From Porphyromonas sp. COT-239 OH1446 (GTDB lineage Bacteria; Bacteroidota; Bacteroidia; Bacteroidales; Porphyromonadaceae): a stretch of 64,000 bases of DNA. This document shows positions 1-8,840 of this stretch, one piece after another. Location: positions 1-64,000 of the forward strand of contig NZ_JRAO01000009.1 in assembly GCF_000768875.1 (NCBI RefSeq), in the 5' to 3' direction. Both the position numbers and the translations under genes were made by a program. How positions within the stretch are numbered: the first letter of the stretch is position 1; each line of letters opens with the position of its first letter. The notes below the pieces were generated by a model. The model had not been told where the DNA came from. It saw only the letters and a list, made by a program, of their open reading frames with translations, and ran no database searches.

Positions 1-493
1 TCCACCTCTAGAGTAGGGTGCAAACAATGCCCGACAATGCAGCGACTGTAGGCATCGGTAAGTAGGGAAAGATAGGCAAAGCCTTCTTTGTAAGAAATAT
101 AGGTAATATCAGCCACGACCAGCTCGCCGGCCTTCTGAGGCACGAGCTTGGGCTCGGTATTCAGCAGGTCTTCATACTTATGAAAACGATGCTGAGAGTT
201 CGTCGTCCTAGGGCGAAAGCGGCGTTGGCGTAGAAGTAAACCATTGGCTCTAAGCGACAGAGCTCAAAAAGCTCTCGAAAGCCCGAGGAAGGTAGGTTCT
301 CCTGCTGCCTAAGATACTGACAGTAAAGGATAATGCTCGTGCAGAGGACATCTTCCTCATGACCAGCAAAGGCGTTGAATTGGCGTTTGTAGAAGGCCTG
401 ACGGCTAAAGCCAAGCAGTGCGCAGAGAGGAGCGACAGGATGCTGATGCTCCGCATCTGACAAACGATGAACTACTTGGCTGCGGAGTTTTTT
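1..493 (-). pseudogene. IS3-family transposase OrfB (DDE integrase), frameshifted and cut by window edge
   Basis: From the frameshift heptamer the -1 frame reads through LCALLGFSRQAFYKR, the usual start of the IS3 OrfB integrase region. The frame breaks at the A run at 238-240, where one base appears lost. From 239 downwards another frame carries on with RPRTTNSQHRFHKYEDLL, VVADITYISY and TDAYSR. VADITYI holds the first catalytic Asp of the DDE core, and TDAYSR is the conserved strand after it. The second Asp and the Glu lie beyond the window. The family assignment is firm; whether the frameshift is biological cannot be judged here. Confidence 0.82.
487..493 (-). promoter_or_regulatory. A_AAA_AAC programmed -1 frameshift site of the IS3 element
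   Basis: On the minus strand the orfA codons GTA AAA AAC form the classical slippery heptamer A_AAA_AAC. A -1 slip here leads into the OrfB frame (KKLRSQVVHRLSDAEHQH), giving the OrfAB transposase. The position, just before the orfA stop at 472-474, is the expected one for IS3 elements. Confidence 0.75.
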
Positions 494-527
494 ACGATCT
501 CGATGCCGTAGGTCTCTTCGGCCAAAT

Positions 528-559
528 CCACCAAGAGCTTATACCACCAAGAGCTTATA
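528..559. repeat. 16-bp perfect tandem duplication inside IS orfA
   Basis: The 16-mer CCACCAAGAGCTTATA occurs twice in direct succession, at 528-543 and 544-559. Sixteen is not a multiple of three, so the second copy frameshifts orfA. Removing one copy restores the expected end of the OrfA protein. Confidence 0.95.
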
Positions 560-918
560 GGCTTCATGACCCAAGCTCTCGCGCTTGAGGCGACTTTTGA
601 GTACACGGTTCTCCTTGCGTAGTTGGCGCAATTCTTCTCTCTCACTGAGCGTTAGATCGCTCTTGGGGGGCTGGGACGATTTCATAGGACAGGAATGAGG
701 TTTGTCTTCAAGATCAAATTTACGAATCCAATCGAGAAGTACACCATGGGAAATGTTGTACTTGTTCTCGATGGCGTGTTTGCTCTGTGGACCACTCAGG
801 TACTCCTCGATGATCGCAAGGCGTTCAAAATCGCTAGATGCTGCGGGCATAATCAATAGGAATTGGGCTCCACCCACTGTCAACTTTTTTCAGTACACGA
901 CAATCTCTAGAGAATAAT

Positions 919-3639
919 CTATTGCTCAAGGTCGAAGAGGAGCACCTCGGCGATCTCTCGGAGGACTGCATCTTGAGACCTCTGCCAGCCCTCTCGCTCC
1001 AGGGCCTCGAGCGTCTCGGCTCGAGCCTCTGAGTCTCGAGTGGCCCAGCGACGCAGGAGCAGCAGAGCTGCCTCCCGCTCTGCACTGAGACCTTCGTCCT
1101 CGTCTCGACCTCTGAGGCTCTCGAGAGCTGAGCGCATCAGTCTCGTGCGCCAGCTCTTGTGCTCGATGTGATAGCCACGGGTCAGATGTCGAGCCAGTAT
1201 GATGTAACCTAGAGGGACGAGGTCGCTGTAGAGCCCCCCATCCGAGGTCTTGAAGATCCATGCCATTGCCCACTGAGGAGCAGCAGGGCAGCGGTCGAAG
1301 AGGCTCTTGGCCAGGCAATCCCTCAGCTCAGCCTTGGAGAAGGAGACGGAGGCGAGATAGCTTGCCCGCTCGAAGGTCATCGCCTCCTCGGGCATGATGA
1401 TCTGAGCGATGAGCTTGAGCTCACGCACATCTCGACTCATGAGATAAGTTGCCAGGTCTAGATCCTTGGGCAGACTCGAGGCCAGGCGTTGGAGGTGCTC
1501 CTGGGTCAGGCCAAAGTTGATCCCATAGTGCAGACCTTTGTCCCGCATCGAGCTCGAGACGACCCCATCCATCCCCTCTCGCAGTCGTCCTCTGAGTCGC
1601 TTAGCCAGCTCGAGGGTCTCGGCCGTCGGTTCGCTCTGCGCCATACCCTGAAGCTCTGTGGGGTTCAGCCCTAGAGTGCCGTACTCCTGACTATAGCGGA
1701 GCATTTGCTCGGCATAGCCCTCTCGGTAGTCAGCCACAACGTCCACGATGCCACCATCCTCGAAGATCAATTCTAGGCGTGGATTGACAAAGCCTCTGTA
1801 AGGAGCTAGATCGAGTGTGGCATAGCGTCTGAGTACCTCCTCGTGGATGTGTGGCATGACTTTGATACCATAGCCCTCGACCAGCGAGCGGGCGGCCTCG
1901 TAGTCGCCCTCGCTCTTGATGCGCTGCACTTCGCCCAGTAGTGAAGCGATCGAGCGACGAACCTCTTCATAGTCATGGATGATCAGCTCGATGCCTCTGA
2001 GCTCGATGTGCTTATTCTCCGCTGCTCGGGCCAGGACATAGTAGGCGATCAGAGCCCTATTGCGCATATGTGCCTCCTCAAGCTCGTGCCCAGGGCGGAT
2101 GCGTACGAGCTGCGTTACCAATCCGTTGAGTAGATAGCGGTAGTAGCAGGCCTTGTAAGCCTCTCGGTCGGGTAGGAGTCCCAGCTCGACCATCTTCGCA
2201 TCGGCGATATAGTAGAGGGCGAATAGGTCTGCTCGTGCCTCCTCGATCGTCGAGCCATAGGCCCCGAGAGCATCGGGTGATACCCCTGGTAATAGCTGTC
2301 CTGATCCATGCCCGAGACACTCATGCAAGTCAGTGTGCAGCTGCTCGGTGTACTCCTCATATCGCTCAAGCATCGCCCGTACGGAGACATCGGGGACGAA
2401 GAGCTCATCCATCCCGCTATGCTTCGAGGCATAGTGGTAGGCTCGGTGGATGTTGTCTATGGTAACGGACTTCGAACCATAGCGTGCTCGTATCCAGTCT
2501 GCATTCGGTAGATTGATACCAATAGGGGTAGCAGGGTATGAGTCGCCTGCTAGCATCGCAACCGTAACAACTGAGGCTGATACACCTTTGGGCTCAGGCT
2601 TTTTGAAGCGTTCGTCTATGGGGGCATTTCTCTCGAACCATCCAGCCTCACGGCACATTCGTTCGCTGCGCTCCGAGGCTTGCCTATGACGCAGGTGCAC
2701 GAGACCCTCCCATGAACCCTTGAGACCGATCGGGTCGCTGTATGTCTCGGTGAAGCCATTGATGAAATCCACCTCTACCGACGTGTCCTGTACCCATAGG
2801 ATACAGAAGCGATTGTAGGCCCCGAGGTCGCCCGTCTTATAGTACTCCAGGAGGGCAAGTATGGCCTCTCGCTGCTCGGGGGTGTCGGTGTAGGCGAGAG
2901 CCGCCTTGAGGTGGGTAGAGATGCGCTCCAGGGCTGCTCCATACAGTCCCCCAATGCGATAGGTCTCCTCGTACAGGCGGCCATCATTCGTGCGAGCTAG
3001 GCGGCTATTGAGCCCATAGGAGGCAGGGCTTTCGGGCTCATCTGCTCCTCTCTCTTGCGCCTCGTAGTACTCCTCTGCCTCCTGCTGTGAGATCCCTGGA
3101 GCGTAGAAGTTGACCGATGAGGCGAGCAGGAGATCCTCCTGGCCCGACTGTTGTGTCCGACGAGCTTCTAGTTCAGGACAGAAGATCACCCTGCTAAGCT
3201 CATCTAGCTCTACCGAGGTGAACTCCAACAGCTCTGCAGACCCGATCTGTATCTCAGCGATTGCCCTACGCAGAAAGCTTTCACTGAAGGCTGGCTCGAA
3301 CTTCTCCGAACCATAGTGGTGATGGATGCCTGAGGAGAACCATAGACGATATAGGTACTCTTCGAGGGCGAGGAAGTCTACCGATTGTCTATCCCCCGAA
3401 TAATGACGATAGATGCCCTCGAGCAGATTTCTTAGACGCAGGTTATAAACTCCGTTTTGGTCAAAGATGATGTCTCGCCCCGAGAGGGCTGCCTCGCTGA
3501 GGTGATAGACCAATAGCTTGCGCTCAAGAGGAAGGGCTTCGAAGCCAGTGATTTCGTAGCGAAGGATCTCTATATCAGCGAAGCGAAGCACATGTGCTCC
3601 GTTGATCACGTCTGCCTGGTTCGTTCTTATAGGTTTCAT
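919..3639 (-). CDS. Dipeptidyl peptidase III (M49 metallopeptidase) with long C-terminal extension
   Basis: A 906-aa zinc peptidase expected to remove dipeptides from the N-termini of oligopeptides. The M49 signature HECLGH (HEXXGH) is at about residues 439-444, and the second zinc motif EEARAD follows near 467-472. The N-terminal part (YEITGFEALPLERKLLVY, GRDIIFDQN) is also typical. There is no signal peptide, so it probably acts inside the cell on imported peptides. Many bacterial members are about 675 aa; the extra ~200 residues after about 700 are helical and charged. From family knowledge they may match the armadillo/AlkD-like domain reported for the Porphyromonas gingivalis enzyme, but I cannot test that here. 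The IS element lies directly downstream. Confidence 0.9.
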   Translation of the reverse strand: MKPIRTNQADVINGAHVLRFADIEILRYEITGFEALPLERKLLVYHLSEAALSGRDIIFDQNGVYNLRLRNLLEGIYRHYSGDRQSVDFLALEEYLYRLWFSSGIHHHYGSEKFEPAFSESFLRRAIAEIQIGSAELLEFTSVELDELSRVIFCPELEARRTQQSGQEDLLLASSVNFYAPGISQQEAEEYYEAQERGADEPESPASYGLNSRLARTNDGRLYEETYRIGGLYGAALERISTHLKAALAYTDTPEQREAILALLEYYKTGDLGAYNRFCILWVQDTSVEVDFINGFTETYSDPIGLKGSWEGLVHLRHRQASERSERMCREAGWFERNAPIDERFKKPEPKGVSASVVTVAMLAGDSYPATPIGINLPNADWIRARYGSKSVTIDNIHRAYHYASKHSGMDELFVPDVSVRAMLERYEEYTEQLHTDLHECLGHGSGQLLPGVSPDALGAYGSTIEEARADLFALYYIADAKMVELGLLPDREAYKACYYRYLLNGLVTQLVRIRPGHELEEAHMRNRALIAYYVLARAAENKHIELRGIELIIHDYEEVRRSIASLLGEVQRIKSEGDYEAARSLVEGYGIKVMPHIHEEVLRRYATLDLAPYRGFVNPRLELIFEDGGIVDVVADYREGYAEQMLRYSQEYGTLGLNPTELQGMAQSEPTAETLELAKRLRGRLREGMDGVVSSSMRDKGLHYGINFGLTQEHLQRLASSLPKDLDLATYLMSRDVRELKLIAQIIMPEEAMTFERASYLASVSFSKAELRDCLAKSLFDRCPAAPQWAMAWIFKTSDGGLYSDLVPLGYIILARHLTRGYHIEHKSWRTRLMRSALESLRGRDEDEGLSAEREAALLLLRRWATRDSEARAETLEALEREGWQRSQDAVLREIAEVLLFDLEQ

Positions 3640-3723
3640 GCAGGATATATATCTATACGGTGATGAATAGTGTCGAATAATCTTGGGGCAAAGATACGAT
3701 TATCCCCCCTAGGCCAAACGAAA

Positions 3724-3761
3724 GAGGGTGTGCCCAGATACTAAGATCTGAGCACACCCTC
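3724..3761 (-). terminator. Intrinsic terminator after the thioredoxin-like gene
   Basis: A 10-bp stem (GAGGGTGTGC paired with GCACACCCTC) with an 18-base loop. On the minus strand it is followed by a T-rich CTTTCGTTT. It lies downstream of the gene ending at 3830 and just upstream of the peptidase gene, so it separates the two. Confidence 0.7.
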
Positions 3762-3829
3762 AATAGATAATTGGATCGCCTCTTATCTGTGCCCGAAGGC
3801 CGAGGTGGAGGCATAATTGCTTCGATAAT

Positions 3830-4339
3830 TTAGCGCAAATAGAATCTTTTGAGTTCCTCTAACGCTGGGTCTACACTTAGTACCACTCCTCTCTCATCGA
3901 CTAGATAGCTGTGCATACTACCCGAGAGGGCATAGCGGTCGATTATCTCGAGGCGGACTTGAGGGTTGGGGGAGCATTGCCCCGCTTGGTTGGTAGGAAT
4001 CCCATCGAGCAGCAACGTCTGTTCATAGACAGCCTTGTCGAGGTCTAGGCAGACGGCTCTGTAGGCAATCTTGTCGCTGACCGTATGTGCAAAGTGGTTG
4101 CTCCAGGCAATGTGCTCTGAACGGCTCTCTCCATCGTAAGCTGCCCAAAAGTGGATTAGGCTATAGCGGCCCGACTGGGGGAGGAGCTGATACGGTTGCT
4201 CTTGTAGAGGTTTCATTTCGGGTAGTACGTTGCCCACTGCCAGACCACTATGAGATTGGTCCATAGGTGAGGTGGCCGATGCGCCTACGAGTAGGACAAG
4301 GCCTGCGACTAAGCCGAAAAGAATTCCTTTTAGCTTCAT
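3830..4339 (-). CDS. Secreted thioredoxin-fold protein lacking the CXXC motif
   Basis: A 169-aa protein with a clear N-terminal signal segment (MKLKGILFGLVAGLVLLVGA) and no lipobox Cys. The body resembles the TlpA/redoxin fold: SLIHFWAAYDGESRSE sits where TlpA-like proteins have a W-C-x-x-C active site, followed by a helix, the strand YRAVCLDLD, and a late SYLVDERGVVLSV strand like the usual cis-Pro/DxxG region. The two catalytic cysteines are missing, so a disulfide oxidoreductase role is unlikely. It is transcribed alone on the minus strand and followed by a terminator. Assignment rests on motif layout only; the biological role is unknown. Confidence 0.6.
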   Translation of the reverse strand: MKLKGILFGLVAGLVLLVGASATSPMDQSHSGLAVGNVLPEMKPLQEQPYQLLPQSGRYSLIHFWAAYDGESRSEHIAWSNHFAHTVSDKIAYRAVCLDLDKAVYEQTLLLDGIPTNQAGQCSPNPQVRLEIIDRYALSGSMHSYLVDERGVVLSVDPALEELKRFYLR

Positions 4340-4514
4340 AAATCATTATTTAGATTCAACTTCCCAAAGCTTCGTATGGGCCTTGTGCAGGCGGCACACT
4401 TGGCTGTGGTTCCCGGCTTTCGGGAGAGTAGGTCAAGGGTCGAAGAGCCGCTTGCTCTAGCCTCATTGACGAGGCAAAGATAATAAAAATCTTAACGATG
4501 CTCCTCTATGACAG

Positions 4515-4571
4515 CAGCCTGGGCGCATGAGTCAGGAGGTATAATCCTCTCTAACTCACGCGCCCAGGCTG
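4515..4571 (-). terminator. Long stem-loop downstream of the M16 peptidase gene
   Basis: A strong inverted repeat (CAGCCTGGGCGC... paired with ...GCGCCCAGGCTG, with an inner ATGAGT/ACTCA pairing). It begins about 30 bp after the M16 stop codon on the minus strand. No clear T-run follows, so it may be a terminator or a 3' stabilising structure. Confidence 0.55.
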
Positions 4572-4601
4572 TCTGTTGTAGGCGGAGTAAGCCTTTAGAG
4601 C

Positions 4602-7451
4602 TTATTTCTTCTCCTCTCTAGCTTCAGGCAGGAGCATCACCTCGATGCGATCCTTGCTCTTGACGAGCTGCTCTGCTGCCAGACGAATGTCTTCGGGAGT
4701 AAGCGCATCAAGGGTCGCATCAAAGTCTGTGAGCGTATCCATATTTCTGTAGAAGTAGGTACGCAGTACATTCATCCAATAACTATTCTCCTTGAGATGG
4801 GTCTTCTGAGACTCCTTGGCACTGCTGATCACCTTGTCGAAGTGCTCACGCTTGACGCCATTCTTGGCAATATCCTCAAGCTCCTTGAAGATAAGACTGT
4901 TGAGGTGCTTGGCCTTGATGGGGTCTGTTTGGAAGATGATGCGTAGCTGTGCACGCTGCTCTGGAGCCAGGGTTATAGAGCCAGAGGTGCTGACACCATA
5001 GGTGCCCCCCTCCTCTTCTCTGATCGAGGCCGTGTAGACGATGTCGAGGATCTGACCGAGCATATCGACCGTTATCGAATTCTTGAGGTCATGCTTCATG
5101 TCTGCGACCAAGAAGTTCACCACGAGACCCATAGGTGTCTGTAGTGGTTTCGTGTAGTGGTTCATATAGCTTCCGCGACGAGACTTAGGCAGGAGGTGCT
5201 CGGTGGACTTCTCTACCTTCTTGGTTGAGGGCAGAGAGGCGATGTACTGCTCTACGAGTGGACGAAGCTTCTCGAGGTCTACGTTACCTACGATGAAGAA
5301 CTTGAAGCCACGGACATTAGAGAAGCGTTGCTTGTAAAGCTCGAGAGCACGATCGTAAGAGACCTGTTCAAAGTCCTTCTCCTTAAGTGATCCACCGAAG
5401 GGGTTCTTAGGAGTCAGAGCAATGCTGATGGTATCACCAATGGTTGAGAGAGGGTTAGCTTCAGCGGCCTTGATTTCACTGATGGTACGCTCCTTGAATG
5501 CTTCGTAGGCCTCTACATCCTTGCGCTTAGCTGTGAAGTGGAGGTAGAGTAGCTGTAGCATTGTCTCCAAGTCTTCTTGGTTACTGCTGCCGCTAGCATA
5601 TTCCTCTGTCGATCCAATGCCGGTGCTGGCACTGGCTACACGGCCCGAGAGCACACGATCAAGGGCATTCACGTCGAATGCTCCAACACCACCGAGGTTG
5701 GCCAGCGGGTTGAGTAGACGGAGCGTCTTGTTGTCTTTGTTTACATTCAGAGCGTATAGACCACCAGGGCGTACAGCTGATAGGCTGATCTGGTCAGCCT
5801 TGAAGTCTGTAGGCTTGATGATGACCTCTGTGCCGTTGCTGAGTGTCCAGATGGTCGTGCCAAACTTGCCGTTCTTCGCTTCTTTGACGATCTTGCCCTT
5901 GGTGGGCAGCTTATCCATGAGCTTCTCGCTACTGATCTGCTCCTTGTAGGGCTCTACTGGCTGCTTGCGTGCCTCTAGGTACTGGGCTGCGAACTCGGCC
6001 TTTGTGGGGTACTTGAGCCCTTCCTTCTCAGGGGCAGAGAAGAGGATCACGTTGTTGTTGTCGGTGATGATCTGCTGGAAGGTCGCATTGACAGCCTCCA
6101 GGGGCAGAGCATTCGCGATCTGTGAGCCCAAGGTGTACCAGGTCTCGGGAGTTGCCAGGTTGCCTCCGTCGCAGAAGTAGTCAGCGTAGATGTTGGCATA
6201 GGTTCCGTTCTTACGCTTGTCTCGCTCGGCATTGCGAGCCTTGAGGATGGAGACATACTCCTTGCTCGCATGCTTGTACTCGCTCTGGGTGAAGCCGTGC
6301 TGACGTGCACGCTCGATCTCGGCCACGAGGGCGTCGAGACCACGCTTGTACTGGCCCTCCTTGACTTCGATGTCGAAGGAGATCGCCTGCTCTGTGGGGG
6401 ACACGAGGAAGTCTCCGAAAGATGCTCCTCCGGAGAGGAAGGGTGCATTGGGTTTCTTCGTAATCTGAGAGAAGCGACGATCGAGCATGTGTGCGATGAC
6501 ATACTTGAGGTAGTTCTCCACGATGGCGAAGTTGGTCTCCTTCATCTCCCTGGGCGTAGCGTCGGACTTGAAGAGAATGGAGATATTCGTGCTCGTAGCC
6601 TCGGGGTCTGTCCCCATGGCTATGATGGGCTCTTGGTTGTCGGCTACCTCAAGGTATTCACGCACGGCAGGGTTTACAGGCTTAGGAATGTCGGCGAAGA
6701 TGCGCTTGAGTGAAGCCTCTACCTCGTCCACATTGATATCTCCGACCACGATAATAGCCTGTAGATCTGGTCGATACCATTTCTTGTAGTAGTCTCTGAG
6801 CTCTTGATACTTGAAGTTGCGTACGACCTCCATACGTCCGATGGGCATACGTTCGCCATAGCGGCTATTGGGGTAGGCTTGACGGATGAGGCTCTCTCCG
6901 ATACGTTGTCTGGCATTGTTGCGCGAACGCCATTCTTCTTGGATTACACCACGCTCGGCATCAATCTCCTTATCTTCGAGGGAGATGGCGCAGCTCCAGT
7001 CGTGCAGGATTAGTAGGCAGGAGTCAATGGTGGCTTTACGAGCCACGGGGACATTCATCAGCGTATACACAGTCTTGTCGAAAGCGGTGTAGGCATTGAT
7101 ATTCTCCCCGAATTTCACTCCGATCGTCTCGAGGTAATTGATGATCCCCTTACCTGGGAAGTTTTTCGTCCCATTAAAAGCAATGTGTTCGAGGAAGTGG
7201 GCTAGCCCGCTTTGGGAGTCTTCCTCCTGCATTGAACCGACACGCTGAGCGATGTAGAACTCGGCCTTACCCTCTGGTAGGGCATTGTGACGGATGAAAT
7301 AGGTCAGTCCATTCTCTAGCTTCCCGATGCGCACAGCACTATCAATGGGGAGCTTGGGCATCTGCTGGGCGTAGGCCGAAGCTGATAGCAGTGTAATCCC
7401 CACGAGGGCCAAAGAGAGGAGCGATGACACAAATCTTGCTCGTAGTCTCAT
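4602..7451 (-). CDS. Exported M16-family zinc metallopeptidase (pitrilysin/PqqL type)
   Basis: The chosen ATG at 7451 gives 949 aa and a clean signal peptide (MRLRARFVSSLLSLALVG ... AYAQQ). The open frame continues upstream to 7799, but that part overlaps the next gene and a promoter box and is unlikely to be translated. The inverted zinc motif HFLEH lies in GLAHFLEHIAFNGTKNF, and the third-ligand region reads EIDAERGVIQEEWRSR. The length fits two M16 half-barrels, an active N-half and an inactive C-half. It is probably periplasmic and degrades peptides. Homologues are common in asaccharolytic Bacteroidales; the substrate is unknown. Confidence 0.88.
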   Translation of the reverse strand: MRLRARFVSSLLSLALVGITLLSASAYAQQMPKLPIDSAVRIGKLENGLTYFIRHNALPEGKAEFYIAQRVGSMQEEDSQSGLAHFLEHIAFNGTKNFPGKGIINYLETIGVKFGENINAYTAFDKTVYTLMNVPVARKATIDSCLLILHDWSCAISLEDKEIDAERGVIQEEWRSRNNARQRIGESLIRQAYPNSRYGERMPIGRMEVVRNFKYQELRDYYKKWYRPDLQAIIVVGDINVDEVEASLKRIFADIPKPVNPAVREYLEVADNQEPIIAMGTDPEATSTNISILFKSDATPREMKETNFAIVENYLKYVIAHMLDRRFSQITKKPNAPFLSGGASFGDFLVSPTEQAISFDIEVKEGQYKRGLDALVAEIERARQHGFTQSEYKHASKEYVSILKARNAERDKRKNGTYANIYADYFCDGGNLATPETWYTLGSQIANALPLEAVNATFQQIITDNNNVILFSAPEKEGLKYPTKAEFAAQYLEARKQPVEPYKEQISSEKLMDKLPTKGKIVKEAKNGKFGTTIWTLSNGTEVIIKPTDFKADQISLSAVRPGGLYALNVNKDNKTLRLLNPLANLGGVGAFDVNALDRVLSGRVASASTGIGSTEEYASGSSNQEDLETMLQLLYLHFTAKRKDVEAYEAFKERTISEIKAAEANPLSTIGDTISIALTPKNPFGGSLKEKDFEQVSYDRALELYKQRFSNVRGFKFFIVGNVDLEKLRPLVEQYIASLPSTKKVEKSTEHLLPKSRRGSYMNHYTKPLQTPMGLVVNFLVADMKHDLKNSITVDMLGQILDIVYTASIREEEGGTYGVSTSGSITLAPEQRAQLRIIFQTDPIKAKHLNSLIFKELEDIAKNGVKREHFDKVISSAKESQKTHLKENSYWMNVLRTYFYRNMDTLTDFDATLDALTPEDIRLAAEQLVKSKDRIEVMLLPEAREEKK

Positions 7452-7488
7452 ACTGATTGTTGATTGGTAAATAATGAATTTAGCTGCA

Positions 7489-7496
7489 CAAATATA
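7489..7496 (-). promoter_or_regulatory. -7 box (TATATTTG) upstream of the M16 peptidase gene
   Basis: The minus strand reads TATATTTG about 38 bp before the ATG at 7451, matching the Bacteroidetes TAnnTTTG -7 element. A -33 TTTG at the right distance is not obvious. The box supports the ATG at 7451 over the longer reading frame. Confidence 0.5.
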
Positions 7497-7654
7497 GCTC
7501 TTTGTTATGAGAGTATATCTGCTTGGTTGGGGTTTTGTTGCGTTTGTGTGTGCTCTTGTGTGCAGTTTTGGTGTTTCTATATGTGTGCTTGAGATAATAT
7601 TGCTTCTTAGGCAGGATTTTTTGCTTCGGATTTGTATACTTCTTGACAACCTCG

Positions 7655-8776
7655 CTAGGAGCAACTCAGAGGAGAAGCCTCCTGCTTGAGCCGCTCGGCC
7701 AGTAGCATGGTCTGCTCGAGGTAAGGAATGTCGCACGAGAGTAGAGGCGAGAAGTCCGACTTGCCTAGCTCTGAGAACAAGAGGTTGAAGCTCCACCACT
7801 TGCCTCTGATCGGCCTACAGTCGATGAGCAGCAGGTCGGGCTCGGGGATCTGGACAGTGTAGAGATAGACTACGAGGCGCATGCCTCCCTCCTCGGCATG
7901 GTACTGTAGCGATAGGTGTGGGCGAGCGCGGCGTACACCACAGAATCGCTCGTCTATGAGTCTCTGGGCGATCTCCTGCGGACGGTAGTCCTCGCAGACC
8001 CAATCGACGAAGGGGGTGTCATAACGCTCCTCGCCCGAGCACAACCCAGCCGTACGCTCGAGGTAGACCATCCCATGGCTGACGGCTACGAGGCGCACGA
8101 CAGAGAGTCGCCCCTGTGCCGAGGCAAACTGCGTCTGAGCAATGCGACCGATGGGGCGATTGTGATCGTCCAGGATGGTGAGCCATCGCTCGGCCCTAAG
8201 CCTGCGCTCCATCCACCGAAGATGTGTGCCCTCAAGGGTGTACATGGGCAGCATGAAGAGGGGTATGAACCACGAGAGTAGCACCTCGAGCAGCGGACTG
8301 CTCTCGAGCAAGGCTACAAGAGACCAACCTATGCCCGAGACGATACAGAAGTAGCGGAAGATGATCCGTCGGAAGCGTCTATGCTCGGCGAGCAAAGCTC
8401 TGAGGCGTCGCGTCCCGCAGCAGCTCTCGCCCTCGATCTCGGGTGAGAGGTCGCCTAGGCGTGTCATGAGGGCGAAGTTCGTAAGCCGTACGATGAGATA
8501 CAATCCTAGGCCTAGGAGCTGAGCCGAGAGGGTCGAGAGGGTAGGGGCAGACCATATACCTAGCCCCAGGGTAGGTGCGAAAATGAAGAAGACGATCCAC
8601 CAATAGCGTCGTGGTGTAATGGATAGAATGCTCGAGAGGAGCAGCAAGACGAGCACAACTATCTGTAGCTCGGGTGTGAGGGGCAGCAGTAGCACGAGGA
8701 GTGCTACTGGCAGTATGAGTAGATCTATACCTTGCCCGATGAGGGGCAGAGGGCGAAGTCGTTTCTGATGCGTCAT
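7655..8776 (-). CDS. Membrane protein with a degenerate Nudix-like C-terminal half
   Basis: A 373-aa protein. Residues ~1-195 hold about six hydrophobic segments (LLILPVALLVLLLPLT, IVVLVLLLLSSIL, YWWIVFFIFAPTLGLGIW, and others) with a cytoplasmic-looking CCGTRRLRALLAEHRRFRR loop. From ~200 a soluble part starts ILDDHNRPIGRI, like the first strand of Nudix/IDI-type domains, with a later helix YRPQEIAQRLIDERFCG where the Nudix box would sit. The catalytic RExxEE residues are absent (QRLIDER), so hydrolysis is doubtful. This likeness is my inference from pattern and needs a profile search. Its gene sits upstream of the M16 peptidase gene, about 200 bp apart. Confidence 0.5.
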   Translation of the reverse strand: MTHQKRLRPLPLIGQGIDLLILPVALLVLLLPLTPELQIVVLVLLLLSSILSITPRRYWWIVFFIFAPTLGLGIWSAPTLSTLSAQLLGLGLYLIVRLTNFALMTRLGDLSPEIEGESCCGTRRLRALLAEHRRFRRIIFRYFCIVSGIGWSLVALLESSPLLEVLLSWFIPLFMLPMYTLEGTHLRWMERRLRAERWLTILDDHNRPIGRIAQTQFASAQGRLSVVRLVAVSHGMVYLERTAGLCSGEERYDTPFVDWVCEDYRPQEIAQRLIDERFCGVRRARPHLSLQYHAEEGGMRLVVYLYTVQIPEPDLLLIDCRPIRGKWWSFNLLFSELGKSDFSPLLSCDIPYLEQTMLLAERLKQEASPLSCS

Positions 8777-8831
8777 AGAGCAGAGGGAGGGCTTGCGAGT
8801 AACCTCACAGCCCTATAGTTGCGGCGAGCTG

Positions 8832-8840
8832 CCCCCCCCC
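8832..8840. repeat. C9 homopolymer upstream of the membrane protein gene
   Basis: Nine consecutive C residues lie 56 bp upstream of the start codon at 8776, in the region where its promoter would be. Such tracts can change length by slippage; whether this one varies is unknown. Confidence 0.9.

Larger units (their letters stand above)
472..850 (-). pseudogene. IS3-family OrfA (helix-turn-helix), interrupted by 16-bp duplication
   Basis: Starting at the ATG at 850 (MPAASSDFERLAIIEEYL), this is a short IS3 OrfA: an N-terminal helix-turn-helix (NKYNISHGVLLDWIRKF) followed by a leucine-zipper-like helix (LRQLRKENRVLKSRLKRE). Translation now stops at 539 because a 16-bp tandem duplication shifts the frame. 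With one copy removed, the frame would continue AYKLLVDLAEETYGIEIVKN to a TAG at 472-474, which is normal for the family. OrfA binds the element ends and is joined to OrfB by -1 frameshifting. Confidence 0.82.
1..897 (-). mobile_element. IS3-family insertion sequence, one end inside the window, decayed
   Basis: An IS3-type element reads on the minus strand. Its upstream end lies at about 897, where the minus strand starts TGTACTGAAAAAAGTTGACA, a typical IS3-family terminal inverted repeat. The other end is beyond base 1, so the second repeat and target duplication cannot be seen. It carries the usual orfA/orfB pair with an A_AAA_AAC frameshift heptamer. Both frames are damaged, orfA by a 16-bp tandem duplication and orfB by a one-base loss, so this copy should be inactive unless these are sequencing errors. 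It inserted about 20 bp past the stop of the dipeptidyl peptidase gene. Confidence 0.85.

Noticed and set aside
7507-7689. 60-aa plus-strand hydrophobic open frame
   Set aside because: It overlaps the M16 promoter region and the end of the membrane protein gene and has only low-complexity hydrophobic sequence.
7452-7799. N-terminal extension of the M16 peptidase frame up to 7799
   Set aside because: It overlaps the end of the next gene and the -7 box at 7489, and the ATG at 7451 is followed directly by a good signal peptide.
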